A stretch of DNA of 64,000 bases, from the NCBI GenBank assembly GCA_041390905.1, contig JAWKPA010000014.1, forward strand, positions 496,001 to 560,000, read 5' to 3'. Below the pieces are notes generated by a model. It had not been told where the DNA came from and made no database searches. It saw only the letters and a list, made by a program, of their open reading frames with translations. This document shows, piece by piece, positions 39,687-49,035 of this stretch (the first letter of the stretch is position 1; each line of letters starts with the position of its first letter). Source of the stretch: JACKCD01 sp041390905. Lineage in GTDB: Bacteria > Chloroflexota > Anaerolineae > Promineifilales > Promineifilaceae. Made by a program: the position numbers and the translations under genes.

Positions 39687-42600
39687 TTACGCCAGAGCTG
39701 GGGTGCCTCCCATGCCATCGTCGTCAGAAACCCGTCCGTGTCCAAAGCGCCAATACAGCATTGGCACGATAAACAGGTTCACCACCGTTGACGTTAACAG
39801 GCCCCCCAGAATAACAATGGCCATTGGATGCTCGATCTCATGACCCGGAGCATCGCCAGCAATTACCAAGGGCACGAGGGCTAAACCGGCGGTAAGAGCC
39901 GTCATCATAATGGGCGCGACTCGCTCTCGCGCTCCACGCATGATCAGGTTCAAGCCAAAGGTTTCGCCCTCAAACTCTTCCAGATGTTGGTAATGGCTAA
40001 TCAACATGATCCCATTGCGGGCAGCAATGCCCAAAATGGTTAGGAAGCCAATCAACGAACCCAGAGAAAGAATGCCGCCCGTTAGGTAAGCTGCAATCAC
40101 ACCGCCAACCATTGCCATCGGCAAGCTCAGAAACGCCATCAGCGACAGCCGCCACGTTCCCAAAGAAACGCGCAGCAGGAAGAAGATGAAAATGGCTGCT
40201 ACTGCCCCAGCACCTAAAATGCGTTGGCTGGCTGCCTGTCGTTCAGCAAACTCACCAATCAGTTCAGGGTAATAGCCCAGCGGGAAATCAACCCGGCCGA
40301 CTGCTGCTTCCACATCAGCGACAACTGAACCGAGGTCACGTCCGCTGACGTTGGCTTCGACATTGATGCGGCGGGTTAACCCTTCGTGGTTGATTGCATT
40401 TGGCACCGGCACAATGCTGATATTGGCAACTTCGTCCAAACGAACCTTCTCGCCGCTGGGGGTGTCAATCAGCAACCCTTGCAAATCTGTCAGGCTGTCG
40501 CGTGTTTCCGGTGTTGTCCACACGTTGACATCATAGGTACGGCTCGAGGTATGCACATCACCAGCTTCCTGCCCGGCAATGAGGTAGGCTGCCGCCCGAC
40601 GTACATCGCCTGGCTTTAGCCCATAAGCTTCGGCCTTTTCCAAATCTACTTCAACCTGTACCTGGGGAATATCTACAAGGAACTCAACGTGCAGGTTTAC
40701 AATGCCGTCTACCTGGGACATTTCATGTTCCACTTCTGCTGCTTTTTCACGCAGTACATCTAGGTCGTCGCCGTAAATGCGTACCACAATGGCTTCGCTT
40801 GCGCCGGTCAGAACCTCCCGAATACGCTCTTTCAGATAGGTTTGCACATCGCGTACAAGGCCGGGGTAGCCATCTACCATAGCTTGAACGGCCGCTAATG
40901 TCTCATTGTAATCAACAGATGGGTCAACGCTGATCCAGTTTTCACCAAAGTAAACGCCGTACACTTCGTCCATGAACAGAGCTTGCCCAATGTGGGAGCC
41001 ACAGTTATTTACCCCTGGGATCGTTTGCAGTTCCTGGCAAGCGATTTGGGAGATACGCACCATTTCTTCCAGCGAGGTGCCGGGTTTGCCCAGCCAGTGC
41101 ATCAGGAAGTCGCGTTCCTTAAACGAGGGTAGTAGTTCCTGTCCCAGAAATGGTGATAGGACGATGCCAGCACCGAGAATAACGGCCGTTGAGCCATAGG
41201 CAAAACGCGGAGTCTTCAGCGTCCGCGCCAACAGATTGTCATACAAACGGTGCATCCACGGCAAAATCGGCGACACGTGGTCACGAATTGGTGCATTATC
41301 CAGCAGTACCAGAATCAACGCCGGCGTTACCGTCAGTGCCACCATCGGCGAAACCAGGGTTGCCACCACATAAGCCTGTGCCAACGGTTGGAAAAACGCC
41401 CCTGACAACCCTTCAAGGAAGAAGACGGGCAGCAAACTGCTCATTTCAATCAGCGAAGCGTTCACAATGGCGTTACGCACCTCAACCGAAGCATCCAGAA
41501 CGATGGTTGCCGTTGGCAAGTTACTGCCTTCCTGCCGGAACTGCCGCAGCCGACGCACAATGTTTTCCACATCCACAATGGCATCGTCCACCACAGCTCC
41601 GATGGCAATCACCAGCCCTGCCAGCACCATCACGTTGAGTGTCGTGTCTAGTAGCGAAAGCACAAGCAGCGTGATCACCACCGTCACCGGAATAATCGTC
41701 GCGCTAATGAAGGCGATGCGCCAATCCCACAAGAAGACCAGCAGCACCAGGATAACCAGGATAGCCCCAATCAGCAGGGATTCTGTCAGGTTATCCAGCG
41801 CAACTTCAACAAAGGTCGCCGGCCGAAAGATGGTCGTATCAATATCAATGCCCTGCAAACCAGGCCGCATCATATCAATCGCTTCCTCGACCCCTTTAGT
41901 GACCTCAACCGTGTTGGCCCACGGGAACTTCTCAACAATCAACAGCAGGCCAGGCCCACCGTTAACGACAGCATCCCCAATCATCGGCCACGTATCCGAA
42001 ACCGGTTCACCGACATCACCCAACCGCAGCGGCGTCCCATCAGGCTTCACCCGATCATTGATAACCACATCGGCCAATGCCTCAGCCGTAATTACAGGTG
42101 AAACATTGCGGATGGGGAATTGCTGATTGGGTGTTTCCAGGAACCCGCCCGTGCCTACCGTTGAACCAGTGGAGTAGTGGACAAGCCCTACATCCAGGGC
42201 ATCGGAAATGACTTGGAAAACCTCATCAATTGGCACGCCATATTCTGCCAGCTTGGCCGGGTCGGTGTTGACCGACAACAGCTCAATGCGTTCGCCCCAG
42301 ATTGCCACATTGGCAACGCCGGGTACTTGTAGCAGCCGCTGCCGAATTTTCCAGTAGGTGATCATTGACAGGTCAACCACCGAATATTGATCCGAGGAAA
42401 TGCCGATCTTGAGCGTGCGTGCCGTTGAAGACAGCGGCGGCATAATCTGCGGCGGGGCAGCCCAGGTGGGCAAGTCTGGCGTTGCCAACGCGAGCCGTTC
42501 CTGCACCAACTGTCGGGCTTACATTTCATCGGTTCCCGGCTTAAAGATGATCTTGATAGAGGATAATTGTTCCACCGATTTCGAGCGCATCACATCCAGC

Positions 42601-42839
42601 CCCGGCGTACCCGCCAGTGCTTCTTCCAATGGAATCGTGATGAGCGCTTCCACCTCTGCCGAGGAAAGACCCAGGCTTGGCGTCTGAATTTCGACACGAG
42701 GTGGCGCGAACTCGGGGAAAACGTCCACCGGCATGTTGCTAATCTGACCGATGCCAAAAAATATCAGCACTGCGGCCACAAAAATGACCAGGTAGCGATA
42801 TTTAAGACTTTTGGCAACGATCCATTGCATTTCGTTCAT
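39687..42839 (-). pseudogene. RND efflux pump (CusA/CzcA-like), interrupted by an in-frame TAA
   Basis: The reading frame of an RND inner-membrane pump of about 1050 residues is complete except for one TAA (42519-42521) at codon 107. Upstream: IFVAAVLIFFGIGQISNMPV, VFPEFAPPRVEIQTPSLGLS and FKPGTDEM-stop. Downstream in the same frame: ARQLVQERLALATPDLPTWA, AIGAVVDDAIVDVENIVRRL (TM4), ILGIAARNGIMLISHYQHLE, GLALVPLVIAGDAPGHEI. In the paralogue at 43290 the same site reads GTDPIRARQMVQERL, so the stop replaces one residue. There is no frameshift and the remainder is well conserved, so the event is recent, a sequence error, or read through. Reinitiation is unlikely: only a TTG without a ribosome site follows. 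The start overlaps the adaptor gene by ATGA. Confidence 0.85.
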
Positions 42840-43270
42840 TTACCAACTCCCGTGTCGGCGCCATACAGCTCCGCGACGGCAACCGTAACAACCTCCGCAC
42901 CTGCGGCTGGGCCATCTGTTAGCATAACCATCCCATCTTCAATGTGGTCTACCATGACCGTTTGGCGGACATAGGTCAAGGGTGCTGTGCTAACATAAAC
43001 CCACGTTTCGCCATTGAGGCCGTAAACCAGGGCAGCATAGGGAACGGCCGTTCCTGAACCCATCTGTTCTACCTTCTCAGTAGCAATCCCAAGCCGCTGC
43101 GCAGCCTTGTCTGTGAGCGTTACCTGGTTAAACCCCTCATCGCCAACAGGTTCGATTTTGGCTGGTTCAATTTTTGCTGGCCCGGCATCTGCATTTTGAC
43201 TGCAAGCAGCCAGGAGCAGCGTCGCCACCAGAATTAGCAGGGCAAGTGCCCAGCGATTGTTGTATTTCAT
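42836..43270 (-). CDS. Minimal RND adaptor lipoprotein (C-terminal part of a membrane-fusion protein)
   Basis: A 144-residue lipoprotein (ALLILVATLLLAAC, lipobox Cys at 22). The mature part matches only the membrane-proximal end of CusB/CzcB-type adaptors: FNQVTLTDKAAQRLGIATEK, then TAVPYAALVYGLNGETWVYV, APLTYVRQTVMVDHIEDGMV and GPAAGAEVVTVAVAELYGAD. The coiled-coil hairpin and barrel-sandwich domains that bridge to an outer-membrane channel are absent. In a single-membrane lineage such a bridge would be useless, so this may be a genuine reduced adaptor. It lies between two RND pump genes, with AGGAGG before its ATG and an ATGA overlap to the downstream pump. The palindrome at 43044 encodes TAVPY. 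Confidence 0.78.
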   Translation of the reverse strand: MKYNNRWALALLILVATLLLAACSQNADAGPAKIEPAKIEPVGDEGFNQVTLTDKAAQRLGIATEKVEQMGSGTAVPYAALVYGLNGETWVYVSTAPLTYVRQTVMVDHIEDGMVMLTDGPAAGAEVVTVAVAELYGADTGVGK

Positions 43271-43289
43271 CTTTCATTCCTCCTGTAAT

Positions 43290-46200
43290 CTAGTCCGTTC
43301 CCATACCGGGTACGGGCATACCTGCAGATTCGATAACATCAGGTTCTGGGCTGGAGCCAAACTGGGCATAGAGTGCCGGCAAAATGACCAGGCTAAGAAC
43401 GGTTGAGGTGATCAAACCGCCAAAGATGACAACCGCCATCGAATGTGTAATTTCAAAACCAGCACTATTGCCAGCAATGATCATTGGTAGCAGCATCAGG
43501 CCCAGGGCGAAGGCGGTGGTGAGAATGGGCGCCATGCGTTCTTTTGCCCCACGCAACGCCAGATCAACGCCAAAGGTTTCGCCTTCATGCAGTTCCAGGT
43601 AGTGAAAATGTTTGAGCATGACCACACTGTTGCGAATAGCGATGCCTAGCACGGTGAGCAAGCCAAAGAGTGCGCCAATGGATAACACGCCGCCGTTTAG
43701 CACAGCCCCCCACATGCTGCCAGCCAAAGCGGCCGGCAACGTAATTAACGCCGCTAAAGCCATCTTCCAACTGCTGAAAGCAGATTGCATGAGCAACAAG
43801 ATGCCCAGAACAGCTACGACGACAACGCTAATGATACGCTGGCGGGCAGCCTGGTCAGCAGCCGTAGCCCCAAACACTTCAGCATGATATTCCAGCGGGA
43901 ACGACACACCCTTTAGACTACTTTGGACATCAGCCGTGACATCAGCCAGGCTGCGGCCGGAAACCGTAATAGCCACATCTATAAAGCGAGAGACAACGTC
44001 TCGCTTGATCACAACAGGGCTGGGAGCGATACGGATTTCTGCCAGATCGCTTAGCGGCACAGAGCCGGCCGGTGTGCTGATTAGCAGGTTGCCAATGGCA
44101 GTAAGGTCGCTACGAATTTCGGGCGTCCCCCATACCATCACGTCAAAAATCTTTTGTTCTTCATACAGGTTGCCCACGCGCAGCCCTGAAAGCAGCGTGG
44201 TTGTCTGGCGACGGACATCACCCGGTTTGATTTGATGTTGTTCGGCGGCGGCCAGATCCACCTCAATTTCAACCTGCGGTTCTCGCACAATCGTTTCAGC
44301 ACGGGCTTCCGCAATGCCGTCAATGCCAGCGATCCGTTGGCTAATCTCTTGAGCTTTTTCCTCAAGAACACCCAGATCATCACCATAGACGCGAACAACC
44401 AGGTCATCGCTTTTGCCGGTGAGGGCTTCGGCCGTTCTTTCGGGTTGGTAGGTTTGTACCTGGCGGAAAAGGCCGGGATAGCCAGCGATGACTTCCTGAA
44501 TACCAGCTACCGTCTCATCATAATTGGCATTCGGGTCAACACTTACCCACAGCTCACCAGAGTTCATGCTCACGATGGCATCGCCCGTGATAGCGCGGCC
44601 AACGTGCGACCCCACCGTACGGACACCAGACAGTGACCGCAGTTCCTCGGTTGCCAAAGACGTAATGCGGTTCATCTCCGTCCGCGATGTGCCAGGAGCA
44701 GCTTCCCAGGCGATGAGCAGTTCTGTTTGCTTAAAGGTGGGTTGCAGGGAGACTCTCAGGAAGGGGAGCGCAAGCAGACCGGCAATGATGAGAATCACGG
44801 CCAGAATAATTGCCAGCGAGGGCGTGTGAACCATCCGGTTAGCCATGCCGCTGTAGATATTCTTGAGGCTTGCCATGACAGGTGATTCTTTTGGTGCCGT
44901 AGCAGTATCACCTAGCACAACCATGCTGAGAGCCGGTGTGATGACGATAGCAACTGCAAGTGAAACCAGCATTGCCAGCACATAGGCTTCGGCAAGCGGG
45001 GCGAAGAAGGAGCCAGCCAGCCCTGGCAGCAGGAAGATGGGAGCCGCCATCAGCAAGAGCATCAGCAGGGCAAACATCAGCGAGCCGCGTGTTTCCATCA
45101 CCGCTTCAAAGATGATATTGCGCGTGGATTGCGAGCCACCCGCTTGCCGCAGGCGGTGGATGATGTTGTGGATGTCAATGACGGCATTGTCTACCACAAC
45201 CCCCAAGGCAAGTACCAATCCGGCTACGATCATGCTGTTAAAGGTAACGCCACGCAGATAGAGGATGTAGGCTGCGGCGATAAGTGACAGCGGGACGGTG
45301 ACAATGCTGACAAGGGCTGCACGCCAGTTGAAGAAGAACAGGCCGACAACAATGAGCAGCAAAATGCCGCCAATGAGCATGGCCGTGTTCAGATTTCCGA
45401 CTGCCGCTTCGATATAATTCGCCGGCCGGAACACCGTGGCATCAATTTCGACACCCGTCAACCCCGGCCGCATGGCGTTCAACACCTCTTCCACGCCACG
45501 AGTAACTTCCAGCGTGTTAGCACCGGGGAACTTCTCGATGACCAGCATCAACCCGGCCTGATTGTTGAGCGACGCATCACCAATCAGCGGCTGGTGGTCT
45601 TCAACCACATCAGCCACATCCCCCAGCAGCAGCCCGTCGGTACCCTCAATGGCGATTTTAGCTAAATCATCGGCTGAGGAGATGGGGAGTTCATGGCGGA
45701 TACTTAACCGTTGGTTAGGCGTGTCAATCCAGCCGGCCGTACCTGGAGAAGATGATTCCAGGTAACTTAGCGGCGAAACCCACAGCGATTCACCCGTTGA
45801 TTCGATGATTTGCAGCAGCGAAACATTGTTTTCTTCCAGGCGAACCGGGTCAACCAGCACCTGTAGCTGCCGATCACGATGCCCCCAAATGGCGACATTG
45901 GCAACCCCCGGCACACCCATCAGCCGAGGCTTAATGTTCCAGCGAGCCAAGACACCGAGGTCGAGCAGCGAGAGTTCATTGGACGAGATGCCAACCATCA
46001 TGGCCCGGCTGGTGGTGGAAAGCGGCTGGAGCATGGTGGGCGGGCTGGAAACGTTTGGCAGGGCAAAGGTTTGGGTCAGGCGTTCCTGAACCATTTGCCG
46101 CGCCCGAATCGGGTCTGTACCCGGTTCAAAAACAAGGAGAATAGACGACATGCCGGCCACGGTTTCAGAGTAAATTTCGTCGAGCCAGGCGACGCCGTTG

Positions 46201-46421
46201 AGCAGGTCTGCTTCAAGCGGGACGGTGAGCAATGCCTCCATTTCCGCCGCAGAAAGCCCCAAGGCTTCTGTTTGTATTTCTACAATGGGTGGGTCAAACT
46301 CCGGGTAGATGTCTACCGGTGCGCTCCGTATCTGCATGATGCCCACGACCATTAAGATGGCCGCCAAGACGACAATGAGGAAACGCAGGCTTAGGCTTGT
46401 TTTTACGAGCCAACGTAACAT
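43290..46421 (-). CDS. RND efflux pump, heavy-metal type (CusA/CzcA-like)
   Basis: A 1043-residue RND permease of full length: first membrane helix LRFLIVVLAAILMVVGIMQI, the conserved DIYPEFDPPIVEIQTEALGL, GLSAAEMEALLTVPLEADLL. It also has GSHVGRAITG and the porter domains. The TM4 region LALGVVVDNAVIDIHNIIHR contains the Asp used for proton transport in this group. TM10-12 read LTVLGIAIRNSVVMLKHFHY and LGLMLLPMIIAGNSAGFEIT. The pattern fits the HME (metal) branch better than the drug branch, but the cargo cannot be read. It leads an operon with a small adaptor and a second, interrupted pump. AGGAGG lies 8 bp upstream of the ATG. A possible MerR-type promoter is upstream. The palindrome is nearly absent from this 3-kb gene. 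Confidence 0.9.
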   Translation of the reverse strand: MLRWLVKTSLSLRFLIVVLAAILMVVGIMQIRSAPVDIYPEFDPPIVEIQTEALGLSAAEMEALLTVPLEADLLNGVAWLDEIYSETVAGMSSILLVFEPGTDPIRARQMVQERLTQTFALPNVSSPPTMLQPLSTTSRAMMVGISSNELSLLDLGVLARWNIKPRLMGVPGVANVAIWGHRDRQLQVLVDPVRLEENNVSLLQIIESTGESLWVSPLSYLESSSPGTAGWIDTPNQRLSIRHELPISSADDLAKIAIEGTDGLLLGDVADVVEDHQPLIGDASLNNQAGLMLVIEKFPGANTLEVTRGVEEVLNAMRPGLTGVEIDATVFRPANYIEAAVGNLNTAMLIGGILLLIVVGLFFFNWRAALVSIVTVPLSLIAAAYILYLRGVTFNSMIVAGLVLALGVVVDNAVIDIHNIIHRLRQAGGSQSTRNIIFEAVMETRGSLMFALLMLLLMAAPIFLLPGLAGSFFAPLAEAYVLAMLVSLAVAIVITPALSMVVLGDTATAPKESPVMASLKNIYSGMANRMVHTPSLAIILAVILIIAGLLALPFLRVSLQPTFKQTELLIAWEAAPGTSRTEMNRITSLATEELRSLSGVRTVGSHVGRAITGDAIVSMNSGELWVSVDPNANYDETVAGIQEVIAGYPGLFRQVQTYQPERTAEALTGKSDDLVVRVYGDDLGVLEEKAQEISQRIAGIDGIAEARAETIVREPQVEIEVDLAAAEQHQIKPGDVRRQTTTLLSGLRVGNLYEEQKIFDVMVWGTPEIRSDLTAIGNLLISTPAGSVPLSDLAEIRIAPSPVVIKRDVVSRFIDVAITVSGRSLADVTADVQSSLKGVSFPLEYHAEVFGATAADQAARQRIISVVVVAVLGILLLMQSAFSSWKMALAALITLPAALAGSMWGAVLNGGVLSIGALFGLLTVLGIAIRNSVVMLKHFHYLELHEGETFGVDLALRGAKERMAPILTTAFALGLMLLPMIIAGNSAGFEITHSMAVVIFGGLITSTVLSLVILPALYAQFGSSPEPDVIESAGMPVPGMGTD

Positions 46422-46486
46422 GTAAATTACCTCCTGAATGTGACAATTAGTAAGCGAACAACTGTGTGGACAATCTAGACTTTTCT

Positions 46487-46517
46487 ACTATAGGCAACTC
46501 CTTGTAGTTGTTGACAA
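46487..46517 (-). promoter_or_regulatory. Candidate MerR-type promoter of the RND operon
   Basis: Read on the minus strand: TTGTCA (46517-46512), 19-bp spacer, TATAGT (46492-46487). The spacer holds a dyad CAACT-N6-AGTTG. A long 19-bp spacer with a centred dyad is the hallmark of promoters activated by MerR-family metal or drug sensors. No merR gene is in the window. Confidence 0.5.
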
Positions 46518-46963
46518 TAAGAATTAGTTAGCCAGAGATGGCCTACCCTATTCCTTCATGAGCGGCAGCACTGGCAAACAGGAACAACAAAATAAAGGGG
46601 TAACTTGTTCATTATCCCTTCGGCTATATCGTATGCAGCTTGGTGACTATGGCAGGCAAGCAAAACAATGGCTGCTTAAGGCCATGCAGCTACAAACGCT
46701 TATAGAAAATGATATCGGTTACGATTGGGTTCCTGTACAAACGGTGCAGTGTGCAGTAGAGGATGGAGAGGGGAGAGCAAGGATGCCTGCATGATACCCC
46801 TGGGCATGATTGCTATTAGATTCACTGCTGTAGATACATAACAATAAATCAGCTTTATTAACAGATACGTCTTGAGGCACTGGGAGCTATTGTTACATCA
46901 TTGGGTTCAAAGGCGACAGTGTAGAGGAGATGCAAAAAGATGCTCCGTATTGTTATTATACAA

Positions 46964-47017
46964 GCAAGTCTGATATTACTCCAATAGGAGTATATATCAG
47001 ATTTCTTGCTTTTTTTC
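46964..47017 (+). terminator. Rho-independent terminator, plus strand
   Basis: GCAAGTCTGATATTACTCC pairs with GGAGTATATATCAG and CTTGC (three-base bulge) around loop AATA, followed by TTTTTTT. It is oriented to stop plus-strand transcripts ahead of macB's 3' end. Confidence 0.75.
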
Positions 47018-47088
47018 TTACAACATGGAAAAGTTAGGCTTTTTATGTGCTTTAAGAAATTTTAAGAAACGAGCGGTGTGTTTTTGTG

Positions 47089-49035
47089 TCAAGCCCCCCG
47101 ACGAAACGCTTCAACTGGTTCCAGGCTGGAGGCACGCAGTGCTGGATAGGTACCGGATACCAGCCCAATGACACCCCCCACCAATGGCGTAATCAGCGGA
47201 ACGGCCGTATCTAACACCGGCGTCCACACCTGATAAGCCGAAACACCCACCACAATCAAAATCCCCAAACTGGCTCCCAAAATGCCGCCCACAATCCCCA
47301 TTGAGGTACTTTCCAGCAAAAACTGGGTGGCGATGTGGCTGCGTGTCGCCCCAATGGCGCGGCGCAGGCCAATCTCGCCCGTGCGCTCGATGACCGACAC
47401 TAGGGTGACGTTGCCGATGCCAATGGCTCCGACAATGAGCGACAGTCCGCCTAACAGCAAAAACATCACGTTGAGGTCGCTTTGCACGGCATCGCGCACG
47501 CGGCGTGGTTCGGGCGCCAAGTCAATTTTGAGCGCGGCATCGTCATCGGGGCGCAGGGCCAGCGGAATCTGGCTGGCGATGAGGCCGGTGGCTCCGATGC
47601 GGGTTTCGACAACGACGGAGCCGGGGCCAACGAGGCCAAAATCGTGGCGGGCGGTGCCTTCGGGGATGATGACGGCGGCCATGAGGTCGGGCTGCCGCGC
47701 CACGCCTTGCAGCACGCCGATGACCAGGTACAGGTGGTCGCCAATGGAAATGGCGGGCAGTTGCTCCAATTCCACGATGCCCAGCTTTTCGGCGGCACTG
47801 GGGCCAAGCACGGCTACCCGGTCTTGCCGCTGTGAATGGCCGAGGTCGAGATAACGGCCGTTTTTCAACTCCGCCCTTACCGCCCTGAACAAACTGGGCG
47901 ACGCCGCCTGCACCGACAAGTTGAACGCCGTCTGGCTGCGCGGGTCGCGCACCGGCGAGGCAGTGACCAAGGCATTGCCCAATTCAACCTCGCTTAATGT
48001 CCCCGCCGCCACCACCCCATTCAGCCGCAGCAGCCGCTCCGGTGCATCCCACGGCAGCGCCCGTGGATCCACCCCGGTCAGCGTGGATTTGCCCGTTACC
48101 ACAATTTCCGTCGCCGACAGCTCATCAAACTGGCTGATGATGCGGTTGCTGGCAGTGCGCGATAGCCCCAGCGTAGCAACCAGTGCCGTCAGCCCAATGA
48201 CCACCCCCAAAATGGTGAGCGCCGTGCGCCCTGGCCGGGCAAACATTCCCGCCACCGCCTCATTGAGCAGGTCGCGCAGGCTGATGCCCGATTTGGAGAC
48301 GGCTTTGGACATGGATTTGTCTGGCGGTGGGACGGCGGCGGGTGTGGGGGTGGCGGTGCGGCTGAGTTCGGTTAAACGGCCGTCTATAATCTGCACCCGA
48401 CGGCTGGCACGCTGCGCCACCTGCTCCTCGTGCGTCACCACCACCATCGTCAACCCCTGCCTGTTTAGCTCCTCAAATAGGTCAAGAATGCTGGCGGTAG
48501 ATTTGGAGTCTAGATTGCCCGTTGGCTCGTCGCACAGCAGCAGGCTGGGCGACCCCATCAGGGCGCGGGCAATCGCCACCCGCTGCCGCTCCCCGCCCGA
48601 CAGCTTGACCGGCAAATAATCTAACCGATGACCCAGCCCCACCCGTTTCAGTGCCTCTCGCGCCCGCGCCTCGCGCCCCACGTGGGATTCATGCCGGTAA
48701 ACTTCGGCCAGCATCACATTTTCCAGCACTGAACGGTGGGGCAACAGATGGAAGGATTGAAAGACAAAGCCGATGCGGCTGCTGCGTAGCCCAGCGCGCT
48801 GGTTGTCGCTCAATTCGGTGGTTTCGATGCCGTCAAAGAGGTAACGGCCGTTACTGGGGCGATCCAGACAGCCCAGCACATTGAGCAAGGTGGATTTGCC
48901 CGCGCCAGATGGGCCGGTAATCGCCAGCCATTCCCCCGGCTCCACCCGCAAATCCACGTCAAGCAGCCCGTGGACAATGGGGTCAGTGCCAAACTGCCGG
49001 TTAACCTGCTGTAGCTCCAGCACGTAATGGGTCAT
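47089..49035 (-). CDS. macB: MacB-type ABC transporter (ATPase-permease fusion)
   Basis: A 648-residue fusion. Residues 1-230 are a LolD/MacB-type ATPase: Walker A ITGPSGAGKSTLLNVLGCLD, signature KLSGGERQRVAIARAL, Walker B LLLCDEPTGNLDS, H in VVVTHEEQ. Residues 250-648 are the MacB permease with one helix near 268-288 (ALTILGVVIGLTALVATLGL), a large extracytoplasmic domain, and three C-terminal helices (LLLGGLSLIVGAIGIGNVTL, MGIVGGILGASLGILIVVGV, VPLITPLVGGVIGLVSGTYP). RTGEIGLRRAIGATRSHI and ALRASSLEPVEAFRRG are the MacB/FtsX signatures. The operon with an adaptor, a lipoprotein and a two-component system suggests export of, or defence against, an antimicrobial or lipid. The stop lies 71 bp past the plus-strand terminator. 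Confidence 0.93.
   Translation of the reverse strand: MTHYVLELQQVNRQFGTDPIVHGLLDVDLRVEPGEWLAITGPSGAGKSTLLNVLGCLDRPSNGRYLFDGIETTELSDNQRAGLRSSRIGFVFQSFHLLPHRSVLENVMLAEVYRHESHVGREARAREALKRVGLGHRLDYLPVKLSGGERQRVAIARALMGSPSLLLCDEPTGNLDSKSTASILDLFEELNRQGLTMVVVTHEEQVAQRASRRVQIIDGRLTELSRTATPTPAAVPPPDKSMSKAVSKSGISLRDLLNEAVAGMFARPGRTALTILGVVIGLTALVATLGLSRTASNRIISQFDELSATEIVVTGKSTLTGVDPRALPWDAPERLLRLNGVVAAGTLSEVELGNALVTASPVRDPRSQTAFNLSVQAASPSLFRAVRAELKNGRYLDLGHSQRQDRVAVLGPSAAEKLGIVELEQLPAISIGDHLYLVIGVLQGVARQPDLMAAVIIPEGTARHDFGLVGPGSVVVETRIGATGLIASQIPLALRPDDDAALKIDLAPEPRRVRDAVQSDLNVMFLLLGGLSLIVGAIGIGNVTLVSVIERTGEIGLRRAIGATRSHIATQFLLESTSMGIVGGILGASLGILIVVGVSAYQVWTPVLDTAVPLITPLVGGVIGLVSGTYPALRASSLEPVEAFRRGA

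Larger units (their letters stand above)
46422..47088. other. 667-bp intergenic region with orphan plus-strand terminator
   Basis: It contains the RND operon promoter candidate (46487-46517) and a terminator with T run on the plus strand (46964-47017), although no clear plus-strand gene precedes it. A 78-codon frame (46558-46794) has no ribosome site and no recognisable family; a small RNA is equally possible. Confidence 0.6.

Noticed and set aside
42519..42521. Recoded stop codon (selenocysteine or pyrrolysine) in the RND pump
   Set aside because: The codon is TAA, which neither system uses, and the paralogue has an ordinary residue there.
46558..46794. 78-codon plus-strand frame
   Set aside because: No ribosome site and no recognisable family; kept only as a hint together with the orphan terminator.
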